From Sulfurimonas denitrificans DSM 1251 (GTDB lineage Bacteria > Campylobacterota > Campylobacteria > Campylobacterales > Sulfurimonadaceae), in the NCBI RefSeq assembly GCF_000012965.1, contig NC_007575.1:2046001-2110000 (forward strand): DNA of 64,000 nt, in the 5' to 3' direction. The position numbers and the translations under genes are program-made. Shown here piece after piece: positions 43,825 to 53,985 of the stretch. The notes under the pieces are model-generated. The model searched no databases, had not been told where the DNA came from, and saw nothing but the letters and a program-made list of their open reading frames with translations. Numbering within the stretch: the first letter of the stretch is position 1; the number at the start of each line of letters is the position of its first letter.

Positions 43825-43845
43825 GATTGTTTTTAACTAATGTGA

Positions 43846-45063
<1,218 letters not shown>

Positions 45064-45093
45064 TTACCTTACTTTATTTAGTTTTTTTTAATT

Positions 45094-45110
45094 AAGACAA
45101 ATTTTGTCTT
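45094..45110. promoter_or_regulatory. Perfect inverted repeat upstream of nifS
   Basis: AAGACAAA and TTTGTCTT flank one central T, giving a 17-base perfect dyad 34 bases before the nifS ATG (which is on the minus strand). This is where a repressor operator would overlap the start of transcription. I recognise neither a Fur box nor an IscR box. The regulator is unknown. Confidence 0.45.
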
Positions 45111-45221
45111 CTTTGTATTTGTTATCATAATAGGTTTGTTATTACGATATGCTTAAATAGAATTATACTTATACATCATTTAAGCTATAATTATAGTTAA
45201 TAAAAAAACTAGGAACAGTTC

Positions 45222-45725
45222 ATGTGCAATTTTAACCAACAAAATGATGAAACAAAAGCATTTATACATCTGCTTATAACAAAATGTGCTCAAAGTGTCG
45301 GTGGAGCAAACTTTCTTTTAGGTTTAGTAGAAGCGATAAAGGAGAAAAAGCCTAACGCTTTGATAGATAGTGCATGTAAAGTTGACTCAAAAGAGCTTAA
45401 AATCAGTTGGAATAAAATAGTTTTCAAAGATAAATTTGACGTTTTAGAAGATGCTTTGCGTTCACACAAAAGCTCAGAGAGTAAAAATTTTAATATACTT
45501 GATAATGAGAGTCAAAAAAAGAGAAAGAAAATTTTAAATATGGTTAAAACGCTTGCACCTCTTGAGTTTAAAGTTATCACAAAGGGTGCTCTTAGTGAAG
45601 AAGGATTTGATTTTAAAATATTTGAAACGTTAAATGAAGATTCTGTAACTATAAATCCTATCTTCTCAGCACTCTTTTTTTGCTCAACTGAGTACTTTAA
45701 AAAAGCCCTTAAATATGAAATTTAA
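45222..45725 (+). CDS. Unknown protein divergent from nifS
   Basis: This 167-residue protein is not recognised. It begins MCNFNQQNDETKAFIHLLIT, has one other Cys cluster (K-C-A-Q, D-S-A-C-K) and a final FFCSTEYFKKALKYEI. It is soluble, without a signal peptide, and has four or five cysteines scattered over its length. The two near the N-terminus (C2, C23) and C48 could bind a metal, but the spacing is not diagnostic. It is divergent from nifS across a 160-base gap and its stop overlaps the convergent pseudouridine synthase. An Fe-S-related role is only positional. Confidence 0.65.
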   Translation: MCNFNQQNDETKAFIHLLITKCAQSVGGANFLLGLVEAIKEKKPNALIDSACKVDSKELKISWNKIVFKDKFDVLEDALRSHKSSESKNFNILDNESQKKRKKILNMVKTLAPLEFKVITKGALSEEGFDFKIFETLNEDSVTINPIFSALFFCSTEYFKKALKYEI

Positions 45726-46408
45726 AGAGAGATTTCTCTAAACTCTGAGGGTTTTAAATCCTCTACACTAAAATCTCCAAAACTAGCTCTATGTAGTGCT
45801 GTAACTCTATTTCCAACAGAAGCAAACATTCTCTTTACTTGATGATATCTCCCCTCACAAATTTCCACTCTTACATGTATGGGTCCAATCACCTCCATTT
45901 TGGCTGGTAGTAGAGGTTTTTTCTCGCCATTTAAGAGAAGCTCTCCGCTTGCAAAAATCTCTGCCTCATCTCCTCTTAAAGCTTGTGCGAGCGTTACCTC
46001 ATATATTTTTGTAACTTCACTCTTAGGGCTTGTTAGCTTATGATTTAAAGCACCATCATCACTAAGTAAAATTGCACCTGTTGTATCTATGTCGAGTCTG
46101 CCAATTGTTGATACTTTTGGATTTCTTCTTTGCCATCTTGGTGGAAGAAGTGAGTATATAAGCACGCCAGAATCGCTATGTGAGCAGACAACACCATGAG
46201 GTTTGTTCATAAGAATAACTAACCGCTCTGCATCTAAGAGCTCGCCATTTACTCTTATCTCTGAGTGGTGAACTTTTTTGGTTACATCAAAAATTCTCTC
46301 ATTATAAACAGAAACATTATTTGTTGTTAAAAATCTCTTTGCTTCACTTCTTGTGCAGTATCCAAGACTTGAGAGATGTGCATCGACTCTTTTTAGGCTA
46401 TTTTGCAT
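45722..46408 (-). CDS. Pseudouridine synthase, RsuA/RluB family
   Basis: This 228-residue protein starts with an S4 RNA-binding domain (RVDAHLSSLGYCTRSEAKRFL) and continues with a catalytic domain. VVCSHSDSGVLIYSLLP and STIGRLDIDTTGAILLSDDG carry the conserved Asp of the GRLD motif. The motif YEVTL and the C-terminal C-E-G-R-Y-H-Q-V-K-R-M-F-A-S-V-G are family hallmarks. It isomerises a uridine in rRNA. RsuA (16S U516) and RluB/RluE/RluF (23S) cannot be told apart by eye. Its stop codon overlaps that of the convergent gene. Confidence 0.9.
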   Translation of the reverse strand: MQNSLKRVDAHLSSLGYCTRSEAKRFLTTNNVSVYNERIFDVTKKVHHSEIRVNGELLDAERLVILMNKPHGVVCSHSDSGVLIYSLLPPRWQRRNPKVSTIGRLDIDTTGAILLSDDGALNHKLTSPKSEVTKIYEVTLAQALRGDEAEIFASGELLLNGEKKPLLPAKMEVIGPIHVRVEICEGRYHQVKRMFASVGNRVTALHRASFGDFSVEDLKPSEFREISL

Positions 46409-46510
46409 GTATATCTTTTTTTGAAAATTGTATCTTCTATGCTATGAAAAGTATATTAAAAAGGGCTTTAACGTGGCTAGAAACTACATGTTAATAGCCA
46501 CTCATATTTT

Positions 46511-49500
46511 TTATAATTTTTTTGCTACAAATTTATGATACAAAATTGGTAAAAGGACTAGAGTCAAAAAAGTTGATGAGACTAACCCGTTTATAACAAC
46601 TATAGCTAGAGGCTTCTGTATCTCTGAGCCTGGTCCTGTTGCAAAGAGCATCGGAATAAGTCCAAGAGCTGCAATAAAAGCTGTCATTAAAACAGGTCTA
46701 AGTCTTCTTAGTGAACCTTGAATTACTAGCTCCTTTGAATCTTCTACGCTCCCTTGTAGTTTGTTAAAGTACTCTAACATCACGACTCCATTTAAAACTG
46801 CAATACCCATAAGTGCAATAAACCCAACACTCGCTGGCACGCTCATATACTCCCCAGTATAGTAAAGCCCATAAATTCCACCAATAAGAGCAAATGGTAT
46901 ATTTAATAAGACTAAAAAAGCTTGCAAGGAGGAGTTAAATGTTACAAAAAGTAAAATAAAAACAAGAACGATACTCAGCGGGATTACGACAGAGAGGCGC
47001 TTTGATGCTCTTTGTTGGTTTTGATACTCACCTGCGTACTCTACAAAATAGCCTTGAGGAAGTTGAAGTTTTGTATCTATCAAAGAGCTAAGCTCATTTA
47101 CAAATCCTACCAAATCTCGCCCTACTACATTTGTCTGAACAAGACTCTTTCTCATGGTGTTTTCATGGTCAATCTGCACTGGACCTTGTGTCATTTTAAA
47201 CTCTACAAGCTCATTAATCTCTACACTCTGCCCACTACCCAGCACATATTGTAAATTCATGTTCTCACTCATGCTTGTTTGAAGAATTTTATCTCCTTTT
47301 ATCATCAAAGGAATGCGTCTTAAATCTTCTTGGATGATTCCAACTTCTATTCCATCAACGCTGGCTTTTAGGTAGTTTGAGAGTTCATCTTTGTTTACTC
47401 CAAGTCTTGCCATTGCTTCATCTTTAAACTCAATTTCCCAGTAGGCAACTCCTTCATTAGCTTTTTTATAGACATCGCTACTGCCTTTGATAGATTCTGT
47501 TATTTTGACTACTTCTTTTGCTATCTCTTCTAATTTTCCTGTGTCACCACCATAGATATTTACAACTATATCTCCTCTTGAGCCACTAAGCATTTCAGAC
47601 ACTCTCATAGCTATAGGCTGAGTGAAGCTGTACTCAATACCTACAAACTCGTCTAAAATCCTTCTAAACTCATCAAGAAGCCACTCATTTGATGGCACTC
47701 TCCACTCATCTTTTGGTTTTAAGACTAAAAAAGTATCTGTATCATTTAAGCCCATGGGATCTAGTCCTATCTCATCACTTCCGCCACGAGCTACTATGGA
47801 GAGAACCTCTGGGACTTCTCTCATAATGGCTTGTTGTATTTTCAAGTCAATATCACGACTCGCCTCAAGTGAGATAGAGGGGTTTTTCTCTATACCGATG
47901 ATGACATTTCCCTCATCAAGAGATGGCATGAAAGTCTTTCCAACCCCCACGTAAGCTACAACTGCCGCTATCCATAAAATCCCGACCGCCACAAAGAGGC
48001 TATTTTGATGAGAGAGTGAAAATCTCAAAATCTTCTCATATCGCTTCTCTAAAAAAACCATCAAAGCAACTGGTTTTTGTGGAGCTTTTTTTAGTACATA
48101 AAAACTCACAACAGGTATAAAAGTAAGAGCAAGTATTAACGACGAAGTAAGTGCAAATACTATGCTCAGAGCAACTGGAACAAAGAGTTTTCCCTCTAAA
48201 CCCTCTAACGTTAGCAGTGGTAGAAAAACTATGATGATGATTAAAATCCCAGTAAAAACTGGAGTTGCAACCTCTTTTGCCGAGCTCATAACCACACTTA
48301 GTTTTGAATCATCTTTATACTTTTCATCATGTAAATGCTCTGCAATGTTCTCAACCATAACAACCCCAGCATCCACTAACATTCCAATAGCAATTGCGAG
48401 TCCTCCAAGACTCATAAGATTTGCACTGATACCAAAATAACTCATAGCAATAAAAGTCATCATAGCGGCAAATGGTAAAATTATCGCTACACTAAAAGCT
48501 GATGCGAAACTCCCCAAAAACAGATACAAAACTATAATAATAAGTGCCATAGCCTCCAGGAGTGCCTTTGTAACTGTATTTATAGCTTTTGAAACTAAAT
48601 CTGAGCGGTCATAAAAGATATTTATTGTTGTACCTTTTGGCAGCTCTTTTTCTATGCTTTTGAGTTCAGCTTTTACTCTTTTTAAAACTCCTGAAGTATC
48701 AACTCCCTTTCGTGAGAGAATTAAGCCCTCAACCGCCTCTTCTTTGCCATCTTTTGTTACAAACCCACCTCTTGTGAGTGAACCTATATTTACCTCGGCA
48801 ATATCGCTAATTCTGACATCTCTTGCATCTTCATTTTTTATAATAAGGGTTGAGATATCTTCGAGATTTTTAAGTCTTCCCTCAGTTCTTATGAAAAGGC
48901 TCTGCTCACCTATAGAGAGTCTTCCGACACCCTCATTTTTGTTATTTTTACTAAGAGCACTTTGAAGCATATCCACTGTGATTTTATATAACTTCATCTT
49001 TGCAAAGTCAGGAGTCACCTCATAGGTTTTTACATATCCACCCAAAGCGTTTGTATCTGCAACTCCATCAATAGAGCGGATTCTTTTGTTTATAACCCAA
49101 TCAAGAAGTGTCCTCTTTTGCATCAAATCAAGCGTATCGGACTCTATCGTAAACATCAAAACTTCACCAAGAGGTGTAGTGATGGGAGCAAGCCCGCCTG
49201 AAACATTCTCTGGTAGAGTATCTTTGACTTCACTAAGTCTTTGTGCTACTTGCTGTCTTGCCCAGTAGATATCAACCCCATCTTCAAAATCAATAGTGAT
49301 ATCGCAAATTCCGTACTTTGCAAGCGAGCGCACTATAAGTTGTTTTGGAATACTTTGAAGATTCTGCTCAACTGGAATCATTACGCGAGACTCCATCTCA
49401 GCGGGTGTCATTCCTGAAGATTTTAGTATGATTTTTACTTGTGTTGGTGCCACATCTGGATAAGCATCTACTGGTAACTTTAACATAGAAGATGCCCCAA

Positions 49501-49576
49501 AAATAAAAACTGCCATAGCCACCAAAAGAGTTAAAAATCTTTGAGAGAGTACAAAATTTATTAGTTTCTCACTCAT
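46511..49576 (-). CDS. Heavy-metal efflux RND pump (CusA/CzcA type)
   Basis: This 1021-residue protein is an inner-membrane RND permease with two large periplasmic loops and 12 helices. LPVDAYPDVAPTQVKI near the start, VFLPLLTLEGLEGKLFVP, FMPSLDEGNVIIGI and IGLDPMGLNDTDTFLVLKP are hallmarks of the heavy-metal (HME) branch rather than drug pumps such as AcrB. GIAVLNGVVMLEYFNKL matches the fourth-helix region. Cus-type Cu/Ag or Czc-type Co/Zn/Cd specificity cannot be settled here, because methionine ligands would need an alignment. It is cotranscribed with the adaptor gene (8-base overlap) and a TolC-like outer channel. Confidence 0.93.
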   Translation of the reverse strand: MSEKLINFVLSQRFLTLLVAMAVFIFGASSMLKLPVDAYPDVAPTQVKIILKSSGMTPAEMESRVMIPVEQNLQSIPKQLIVRSLAKYGICDITIDFEDGVDIYWARQQVAQRLSEVKDTLPENVSGGLAPITTPLGEVLMFTIESDTLDLMQKRTLLDWVINKRIRSIDGVADTNALGGYVKTYEVTPDFAKMKLYKITVDMLQSALSKNNKNEGVGRLSIGEQSLFIRTEGRLKNLEDISTLIIKNEDARDVRISDIAEVNIGSLTRGGFVTKDGKEEAVEGLILSRKGVDTSGVLKRVKAELKSIEKELPKGTTINIFYDRSDLVSKAINTVTKALLEAMALIIIVLYLFLGSFASAFSVAIILPFAAMMTFIAMSYFGISANLMSLGGLAIAIGMLVDAGVVMVENIAEHLHDEKYKDDSKLSVVMSSAKEVATPVFTGILIIIIVFLPLLTLEGLEGKLFVPVALSIVFALTSSLILALTFIPVVSFYVLKKAPQKPVALMVFLEKRYEKILRFSLSHQNSLFVAVGILWIAAVVAYVGVGKTFMPSLDEGNVIIGIEKNPSISLEASRDIDLKIQQAIMREVPEVLSIVARGGSDEIGLDPMGLNDTDTFLVLKPKDEWRVPSNEWLLDEFRRILDEFVGIEYSFTQPIAMRVSEMLSGSRGDIVVNIYGGDTGKLEEIAKEVVKITESIKGSSDVYKKANEGVAYWEIEFKDEAMARLGVNKDELSNYLKASVDGIEVGIIQEDLRRIPLMIKGDKILQTSMSENMNLQYVLGSGQSVEINELVEFKMTQGPVQIDHENTMRKSLVQTNVVGRDLVGFVNELSSLIDTKLQLPQGYFVEYAGEYQNQQRASKRLSVVIPLSIVLVFILLFVTFNSSLQAFLVLLNIPFALIGGIYGLYYTGEYMSVPASVGFIALMGIAVLNGVVMLEYFNKLQGSVEDSKELVIQGSLRRLRPVLMTAFIAALGLIPMLFATGPGSEIQKPLAIVVINGLVSSTFLTLVLLPILYHKFVAKKL

Positions 49577-50627
49577 CTAAATGCTCCAAAGCACTAAGGA
49601 GTGCGGAAGTTGAACTTGAAACAACTTCATCACTCTCACTTAAGTGCGCTTGTATAACATAGCTCTGAGGGCTCTCTTTGAGTATCAAAACGCTGAGCGG
49701 CTCATATCCATTTGAGACTTTTTTAAAGATTAATGCCCTGTTTTGCTCGTAAACTAAAGCGCTCTTAGCAATTTCAAATGCACCCTCTACGCTCTTTTTT
49801 ATCTTTGCAAAATAGACTCTATTTATCATTACATCTTTTGCATCTTCTATGATTGCTCTAACGCCAATGGATTGTGTCTCTTCATCTGCTATATTTGAGA
49901 TGGCTACGATTTTAGCGCTTTTGTCTTCAAAGTAGCATCTATCTCCAAGAGCTATATTTTTTGCAATATCAATAGGTACATGTAACTCCAAATATCTCTT
50001 AGAATCAGCAAAAATTTTCATCATAGTTTTGCTTGAGTCCACCTTCTCTCCGACATTAACATCTATTGAATCTACTAGAGCGTCTCTTGGTGCTAAGATA
50101 GTTATTGACTCTATAAGTTTATGCGTTTCTCTTACTCTCTTTAGCATTGAAGTATCAAAGCCACTTATAAGAAGTTCACCCTCACTTAACTTTACCCTTA
50201 TCTCAGAGTTTAGTCTCTCCTTTTGTGATGCAAATAGATTTTTTTGTGAGATGATGCCCTCATGATAGAGTTTTTCATCTCTTTGATAATTTTTAAGCGA
50301 GTTTTCACTCTCTAAGAGAGCGTTGATATAATCTTTTTGAAGGTTTAAAAGCTCACTGCTTCTTATTGAGAGAAGCTTATCTCCTCTCTTTACATGTAGT
50401 AACTTTGTAACAAATATATCTGTAACAACCGAGTCAACTGCCAGCCCGATAGATATGATATCTTTTGCATCTAAAGTAACTTTTGCATTGTATGCCCCAA
50501 ACTCTATACTTGTTGCTTTTTTAACCTTTGTAGTTTTGATACCTAAATCATCTTGCTGTTTTTGGCTCATCTCAATAGTTGCAAAAAGGCTCAAACAAGC
50601 AACACTTAATAGTAATAATATTTTCAT
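49569..50627 (-). CDS. RND periplasmic adaptor (CusB type)
   Basis: This 352-residue protein has a signal peptide (about residues 1-16, LLLSVACLSLFA) and the barrel-sandwich/coiled-coil layout of membrane fusion proteins. A beta part comes first (V-V-T-D-I-F-V-T-K-L-L-H), then a long helical hairpin (LQKDYINALLESENSLKNYQ), then HKLIESITILAPRDALVDSI and the beta-barrel domain. It joins the RND pump to the outer-membrane channel. No extra N-terminal metal-binding module, such as the CusB Met-rich segment, is evident. It starts where the TolC gene ends. Confidence 0.88.
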   Translation of the reverse strand: MKILLLLSVACLSLFATIEMSQKQQDDLGIKTTKVKKATSIEFGAYNAKVTLDAKDIISIGLAVDSVVTDIFVTKLLHVKRGDKLLSIRSSELLNLQKDYINALLESENSLKNYQRDEKLYHEGIISQKNLFASQKERLNSEIRVKLSEGELLISGFDTSMLKRVRETHKLIESITILAPRDALVDSIDVNVGEKVDSSKTMMKIFADSKRYLELHVPIDIAKNIALGDRCYFEDKSAKIVAISNIADEETQSIGVRAIIEDAKDVMINRVYFAKIKKSVEGAFEIAKSALVYEQNRALIFKKVSNGYEPLSVLILKESPQSYVIQAHLSESDEVVSSSTSALLSALEHLDE

Positions 50628-51805
50628 AATTTTCCTCTCATATCAGCTTTTTTATAAAATTCAAAAAGCTCATTATAATAATCTTTTTTTATCTCTTGAA
50701 GCTCTATCGTTGTATTTGAATATGACCTTGTAGCATCAAGAAACTCTAAAACACTACTATGCCCCTCATGTAGAGATTTTTTAGCCAAATCTTTTAACTC
50801 CAAACTCATGGGCAAAATCTCCTCATCAAGCAAAACAAACTCCTCATAAAGAGTTCTTAATTTTTTCTTCGATGCCATAAGAGAGTTTTGTATCTCGATT
50901 GTGAGCGCATCTTTTTTGGCAAGGAGTGAAGCACTTTTATGTAGATATTCAGCTCTTTGTGTCTGGGCTTTTGAACTTAGAAAATCAAGTGGAATATTGA
51001 GTCCAAATGTATAACGATTAGCACTTAGCTCTTTTTCATAAAGTAGCTCATAACTAATAGCGCTTAGTGCTGAATTGTGTAAATCATAAAAAGATTTAGC
51101 CTCTTTTTGCTCATAAGAGAGCTCTTTTATGAGAGAATGTTCATCAACTCTCCCTAACTCTATCTCTTTTGTAATTTTCATCAAATCATTACACTCTAAA
51201 TCTCGTATTTCAAGGCTCTCAACTGCCTCTTGAAGATTTGAGAGTTCTGATATATACTCTCTTTTATAAGTCTCTACTCTCTGCTTTGTTTTTGCTAAGT
51301 CTAACTTATTAAAAAGTAGCTCTTTTTTTGAAATCTCTCCAAATTCATAAGCTTTGCGTAGTTTAGAAAAACTCTCACTCTGCTCATCATAAACTCTTTG
51401 CAAAGATTGACTCATCTCTTTTGATGCACATGCTTGATGATATATTTTTTCTATATCAAGAGTCAAAACATCAATAGCATAAACTGCACCTTGCTCTATT
51501 GCTCTACTCTTTGCTTCTACCGCCGCATATTTGTTGCTGTTTGCAAAAGGGTGTGCTATTTCTTGAGAGACGCCAATGGCGTACTCTGAACCTTTATTGC
51601 CACTCTCATCAGCGTGAGATATATTTAACCCTAAATATGGTGCATCATAACTATTTATTAGCTCTGCGTGAGCAATATCTGATTTAGTCTGCTCTTTCAT
51701 TGAAGTTACTCTTTTGCTCTTTTTAAATGCTTCTGTTATCTCGCTTAGATTTTGCGCAAATAAATTTATAGAGACAAAAATGAGTAAAAATATTTTTACT
51801 TTCAT
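50624..51805 (-). CDS. TolC-family outer-membrane channel (CusC type)
   Basis: This 393-residue protein has a signal peptide (about residues 1-17, SINLFA) and the two long repeats of TolC-like channels. Helical parts are HAELINSYDAPYLGLNISHA, SVAFELGEISKKELLFNKLDL-like segments and KSLHEGHSSVLEFLDATRSY, the last a classic TolC motif region. It is slightly short for the family (about 420-490). The gene begins the pump operon after the 99-residue leader gene and overlaps the adaptor start by 4 bases. It is the exit duct for metal efflux. Confidence 0.88.
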   Translation of the reverse strand: MKVKIFLLIFVSINLFAQNLSEITEAFKKSKRVTSMKEQTKSDIAHAELINSYDAPYLGLNISHADESGNKGSEYAIGVSQEIAHPFANSNKYAAVEAKSRAIEQGAVYAIDVLTLDIEKIYHQACASKEMSQSLQRVYDEQSESFSKLRKAYEFGEISKKELLFNKLDLAKTKQRVETYKREYISELSNLQEAVESLEIRDLECNDLMKITKEIELGRVDEHSLIKELSYEQKEAKSFYDLHNSALSAISYELLYEKELSANRYTFGLNIPLDFLSSKAQTQRAEYLHKSASLLAKKDALTIEIQNSLMASKKKLRTLYEEFVLLDEEILPMSLELKDLAKKSLHEGHSSVLEFLDATRSYSNTTIELQEIKKDYYNELFEFYKKADMRGKL

Positions 51806-51844
51806 AGTTTTACCTTTTTTAAAATTTTTAGTTTATAAAAAAAG

Positions 51845-52144
51845 TTATGAGAGAGGGGGTCTTTGCAAAACAGGATTTATATTTGAGCTTAGGCTAATAA
51901 TCATGTTTGAAGGTGGGGTGTCTAGGAGTTTTGTCTCTATAAAAAGAGTCTCTTGGAGGTTAACGTTAAAGATGTTGTGGATGGTGTCATGAATCTTGAT
52001 TTGCATCTCTGCTTTGTCGCAGACTTTATAACTAACTTCGCATCTTGTATCTTGATGGATATCCTGCACAACATAGTCATGCACTATAAAAAAAGCAAAA
52101 GTAATAAGTAGTAAAGCTACAACCCTGTTTTTAATCATCTTCAT
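51845..52144 (-). CDS. Small exported protein leading the metal-efflux operon
   Basis: This 99-residue protein has an N-terminal hydrophobic helix (about residues 8-22, signal or anchor) and then a stretch with several possible metal ligands: HDYVVQDIHQDTRCEVSYKV, a second Cys (V-C-D-K), and IKIHDTIHNIF. Two Cys and four His in about 40 residues are unusual and would suit metal sensing or capture. The end is polar. It starts the TolC-CusB-CusA transcript with a 39-base gap. No family is recognised. I infer a periplasmic accessory metal-binding role. Confidence 0.7.
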   Translation of the reverse strand: MKMIKNRVVALLLITFAFFIVHDYVVQDIHQDTRCEVSYKVCDKAEMQIKIHDTIHNIFNVNLQETLFIETKLLDTPPSNMIISLSSNINPVLQRPPLS

Positions 52145-52225
52145 AATGGGACAATTTTACACAAAAATCTATTATAAGAGTGTTAAGATTTAAAGCTAAA
52201 TAAAAGATTTCTGTTTTAACGTTTT

Positions 52226-52975
52226 TTAAATAGATAGTCCTTTTTTATTATCAAACACACTCACGCAATTTCTTCCACTTTTTTTTGCCATATACAGAGC
52301 TTCATCTGCCTCATTAAGAACACTGTTTATGTCACAACCTTTTTTACCAAAACTAAGCCCTATTGATATGGTAATATTTACATGTTCACACTCAAAAATA
52401 CTATTTTGAATCTCTTCTCTTATCTTCTGAGCTTTTTGTACTATATTTTCTTCTGAGATATCACTGCAGATAATTACGAACTCTTCTCCACCATAACGAC
52501 ACAAAATATCTGCATCTTGCGTTAGATATTTTAGTCTAAGAGCCAGAGATTTTAAAATACAATCCCCAGCCAAATGTCCTATCGTGTCGTTTATCTCTTT
52601 AAACTTATCTATATCTATAAATATGACTGCAAACATACTATTTTCTTTTTGCAAAATATTAAATTTCTCTAAAAAATCGTTTAAATAATGGCGATTATAA
52701 AGCCCTGTTAATCCATCTGTAAAAGCGTAATTATGAGCTTTTATATTTATTTTTTTTAAATCCTCTCTTAAGCTTAAAAACAATAATAAAGTAATTATAA
52801 GGGCAGATATTATAGAAAAAACAGCCTCTTGAATAAAAAGCATATAGGAGAAGTCACTTCTGAGTAAATCTTGGTTAATAATCAAAGTTCTTATAATTGA
52901 GAGCACTACTAATGCTACCAAAACAGTAACAGCTGTTCTTAAAATCAAACTTTTTTTCTCTTTATTGTTCATCAT
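52226..52975 (-). CDS. Membrane diguanylate cyclase (GGDEF)
   Basis: This 249-residue protein has two membrane helices (about residues 13-30 and 47-67), no large sensor domain, and a GGDEF domain with DGLTGLYNRHYL, FIDIDKFKEINDTIGH and the active-site loop CRYGGEEFVII (GGEEF form). It should make cyclic-di-GMP. The terminal SIGLSFGKKG...ADEALYMAKKSGRN part is complete. A short periplasmic loop suggests it reads membrane state or a partner. It follows the AraC-like gene in the same orientation (18-base gap), so the two probably form an operon. Confidence 0.88.
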   Translation of the reverse strand: MMNNKEKKSLILRTAVTVLVALVVLSIIRTLIINQDLLRSDFSYMLFIQEAVFSIISALIITLLLFLSLREDLKKINIKAHNYAFTDGLTGLYNRHYLNDFLEKFNILQKENSMFAVIFIDIDKFKEINDTIGHLAGDCILKSLALRLKYLTQDADILCRYGGEEFVIICSDISEENIVQKAQKIREEIQNSIFECEHVNITISIGLSFGKKGCDINSVLNEADEALYMAKKSGRNCVSVFDNKKGLSI

Positions 52976-52993
52976 GACTTTATTGTCTCTTTT

Positions 52994-53836
52994 TTAGATT
53001 GAGTGCTTTTGAGCTCTTTGCATCTGGTATAACAAAATTTTATTATTTGTAACATCTTCAAAAACCACACTTGGACTTGCACCAAAAAATTTTTTAAAAA
53101 CAGAGTTCATATGTGAATAATCACTATATAGATACTCCATCTCGTTAAATCCGCAATCATCTTCTATGTAAGCGAGTACTGTCTTGCAAAACTTTGAGAT
53201 ATAGATAAAATTTTTAGGTGTAAATCCGATGTTTCTTTTAAATTCTCTCTCAAGTTTGCTTCTGCTGCAACTAAACTCTTCAAGAAGATGTTTTACACTT
53301 ACTTCAAAACGGTATATATTTATAATCTTATCCATAACATCTTGTATGCACATGCGAGTATTGTTACATGACTTTTGGAGCCTATCTAGAGCATCATTGA
53401 GATATTTAAGTTCAGCTTCCACGCACTCATGAGTATATAACTGACTAAAATACTCATCAATTATATTCTCTTGGATTTCTAAAAAGCACTTATTTAAAAT
53501 AGTTGCATCTCTATTAAAGAGTTTGTAAAATCCAATTGGCGTAAGTTCTGCCATTATTAGTGGAAGTTTTACACTTGAGGCTAAGCTCTTATCGTAGAGT
53601 TTAAATTTTTTTATCTTGTTATTTTTAATGCTGATGGAGTAGTTTTTTGGAATATGAAATCTTTTATCCTCATTATAAATTTTGATATATCCATCAAACC
53701 CTCTATTAAATATTATAAAGTTACACCCATTTGGTAAAAACAGTAACTTTTCTATGCCCTCTAAAGAAGTCACTACAACATACTGTCTAACTACATCTTT
53801 CAGCTCTATTGCTGAAGGAAAAACATCATATATCAT
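52994..53836 (-). CDS. AraC-family transcriptional regulator
   Basis: This 280-residue protein has an N-terminal ligand-type domain (about 1-160) that resembles the DUF6597/AraC-binding fold, then a C-terminal AraC helix-turn-helix pair (about 185-265). The HTH reads LLEEFSCSRSKLEREFKRNI and GFTPKNFIYISKFCKTVLAY, then GFNEMEYLYSDYSHMNSVFK and KFFGASPSVVFED. The second HTH has a degenerate F-x-D-x-S-H-x-x-R pattern. It is divergent from leuC, with the GGDEF gene behind it. The inducer and targets are unknown. The nearby efflux operon, or leuC, are candidates. Confidence 0.85.
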   Translation of the reverse strand: MIYDVFPSAIELKDVVRQYVVVTSLEGIEKLLFLPNGCNFIIFNRGFDGYIKIYNEDKRFHIPKNYSISIKNNKIKKFKLYDKSLASSVKLPLIMAELTPIGFYKLFNRDATILNKCFLEIQENIIDEYFSQLYTHECVEAELKYLNDALDRLQKSCNNTRMCIQDVMDKIINIYRFEVSVKHLLEEFSCSRSKLEREFKRNIGFTPKNFIYISKFCKTVLAYIEDDCGFNEMEYLYSDYSHMNSVFKKFFGASPSVVFEDVTNNKILLYQMQRAQKHSI

Positions 53837-53985
53837 ATTACTACCATTGTTTAATTTATGGTTAATAATATCCCTATTGTTGAATCTTTCCCTTGTATTA
53901 AATCGTCAAAAGTACTTATTTAGCGCCAATTTTAATTCTTAAATGTTATAATCGCAAAAATTAATTATTGGTACAAAGGTATATT

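Noticed and set aside
46511-49576. The RND pump as a drug exporter of the AcrB class
   Set aside because: The HME-type motifs LPVDAYPDVAPTQV and DPMGLNDTDTFLVLKP point to heavy metals.
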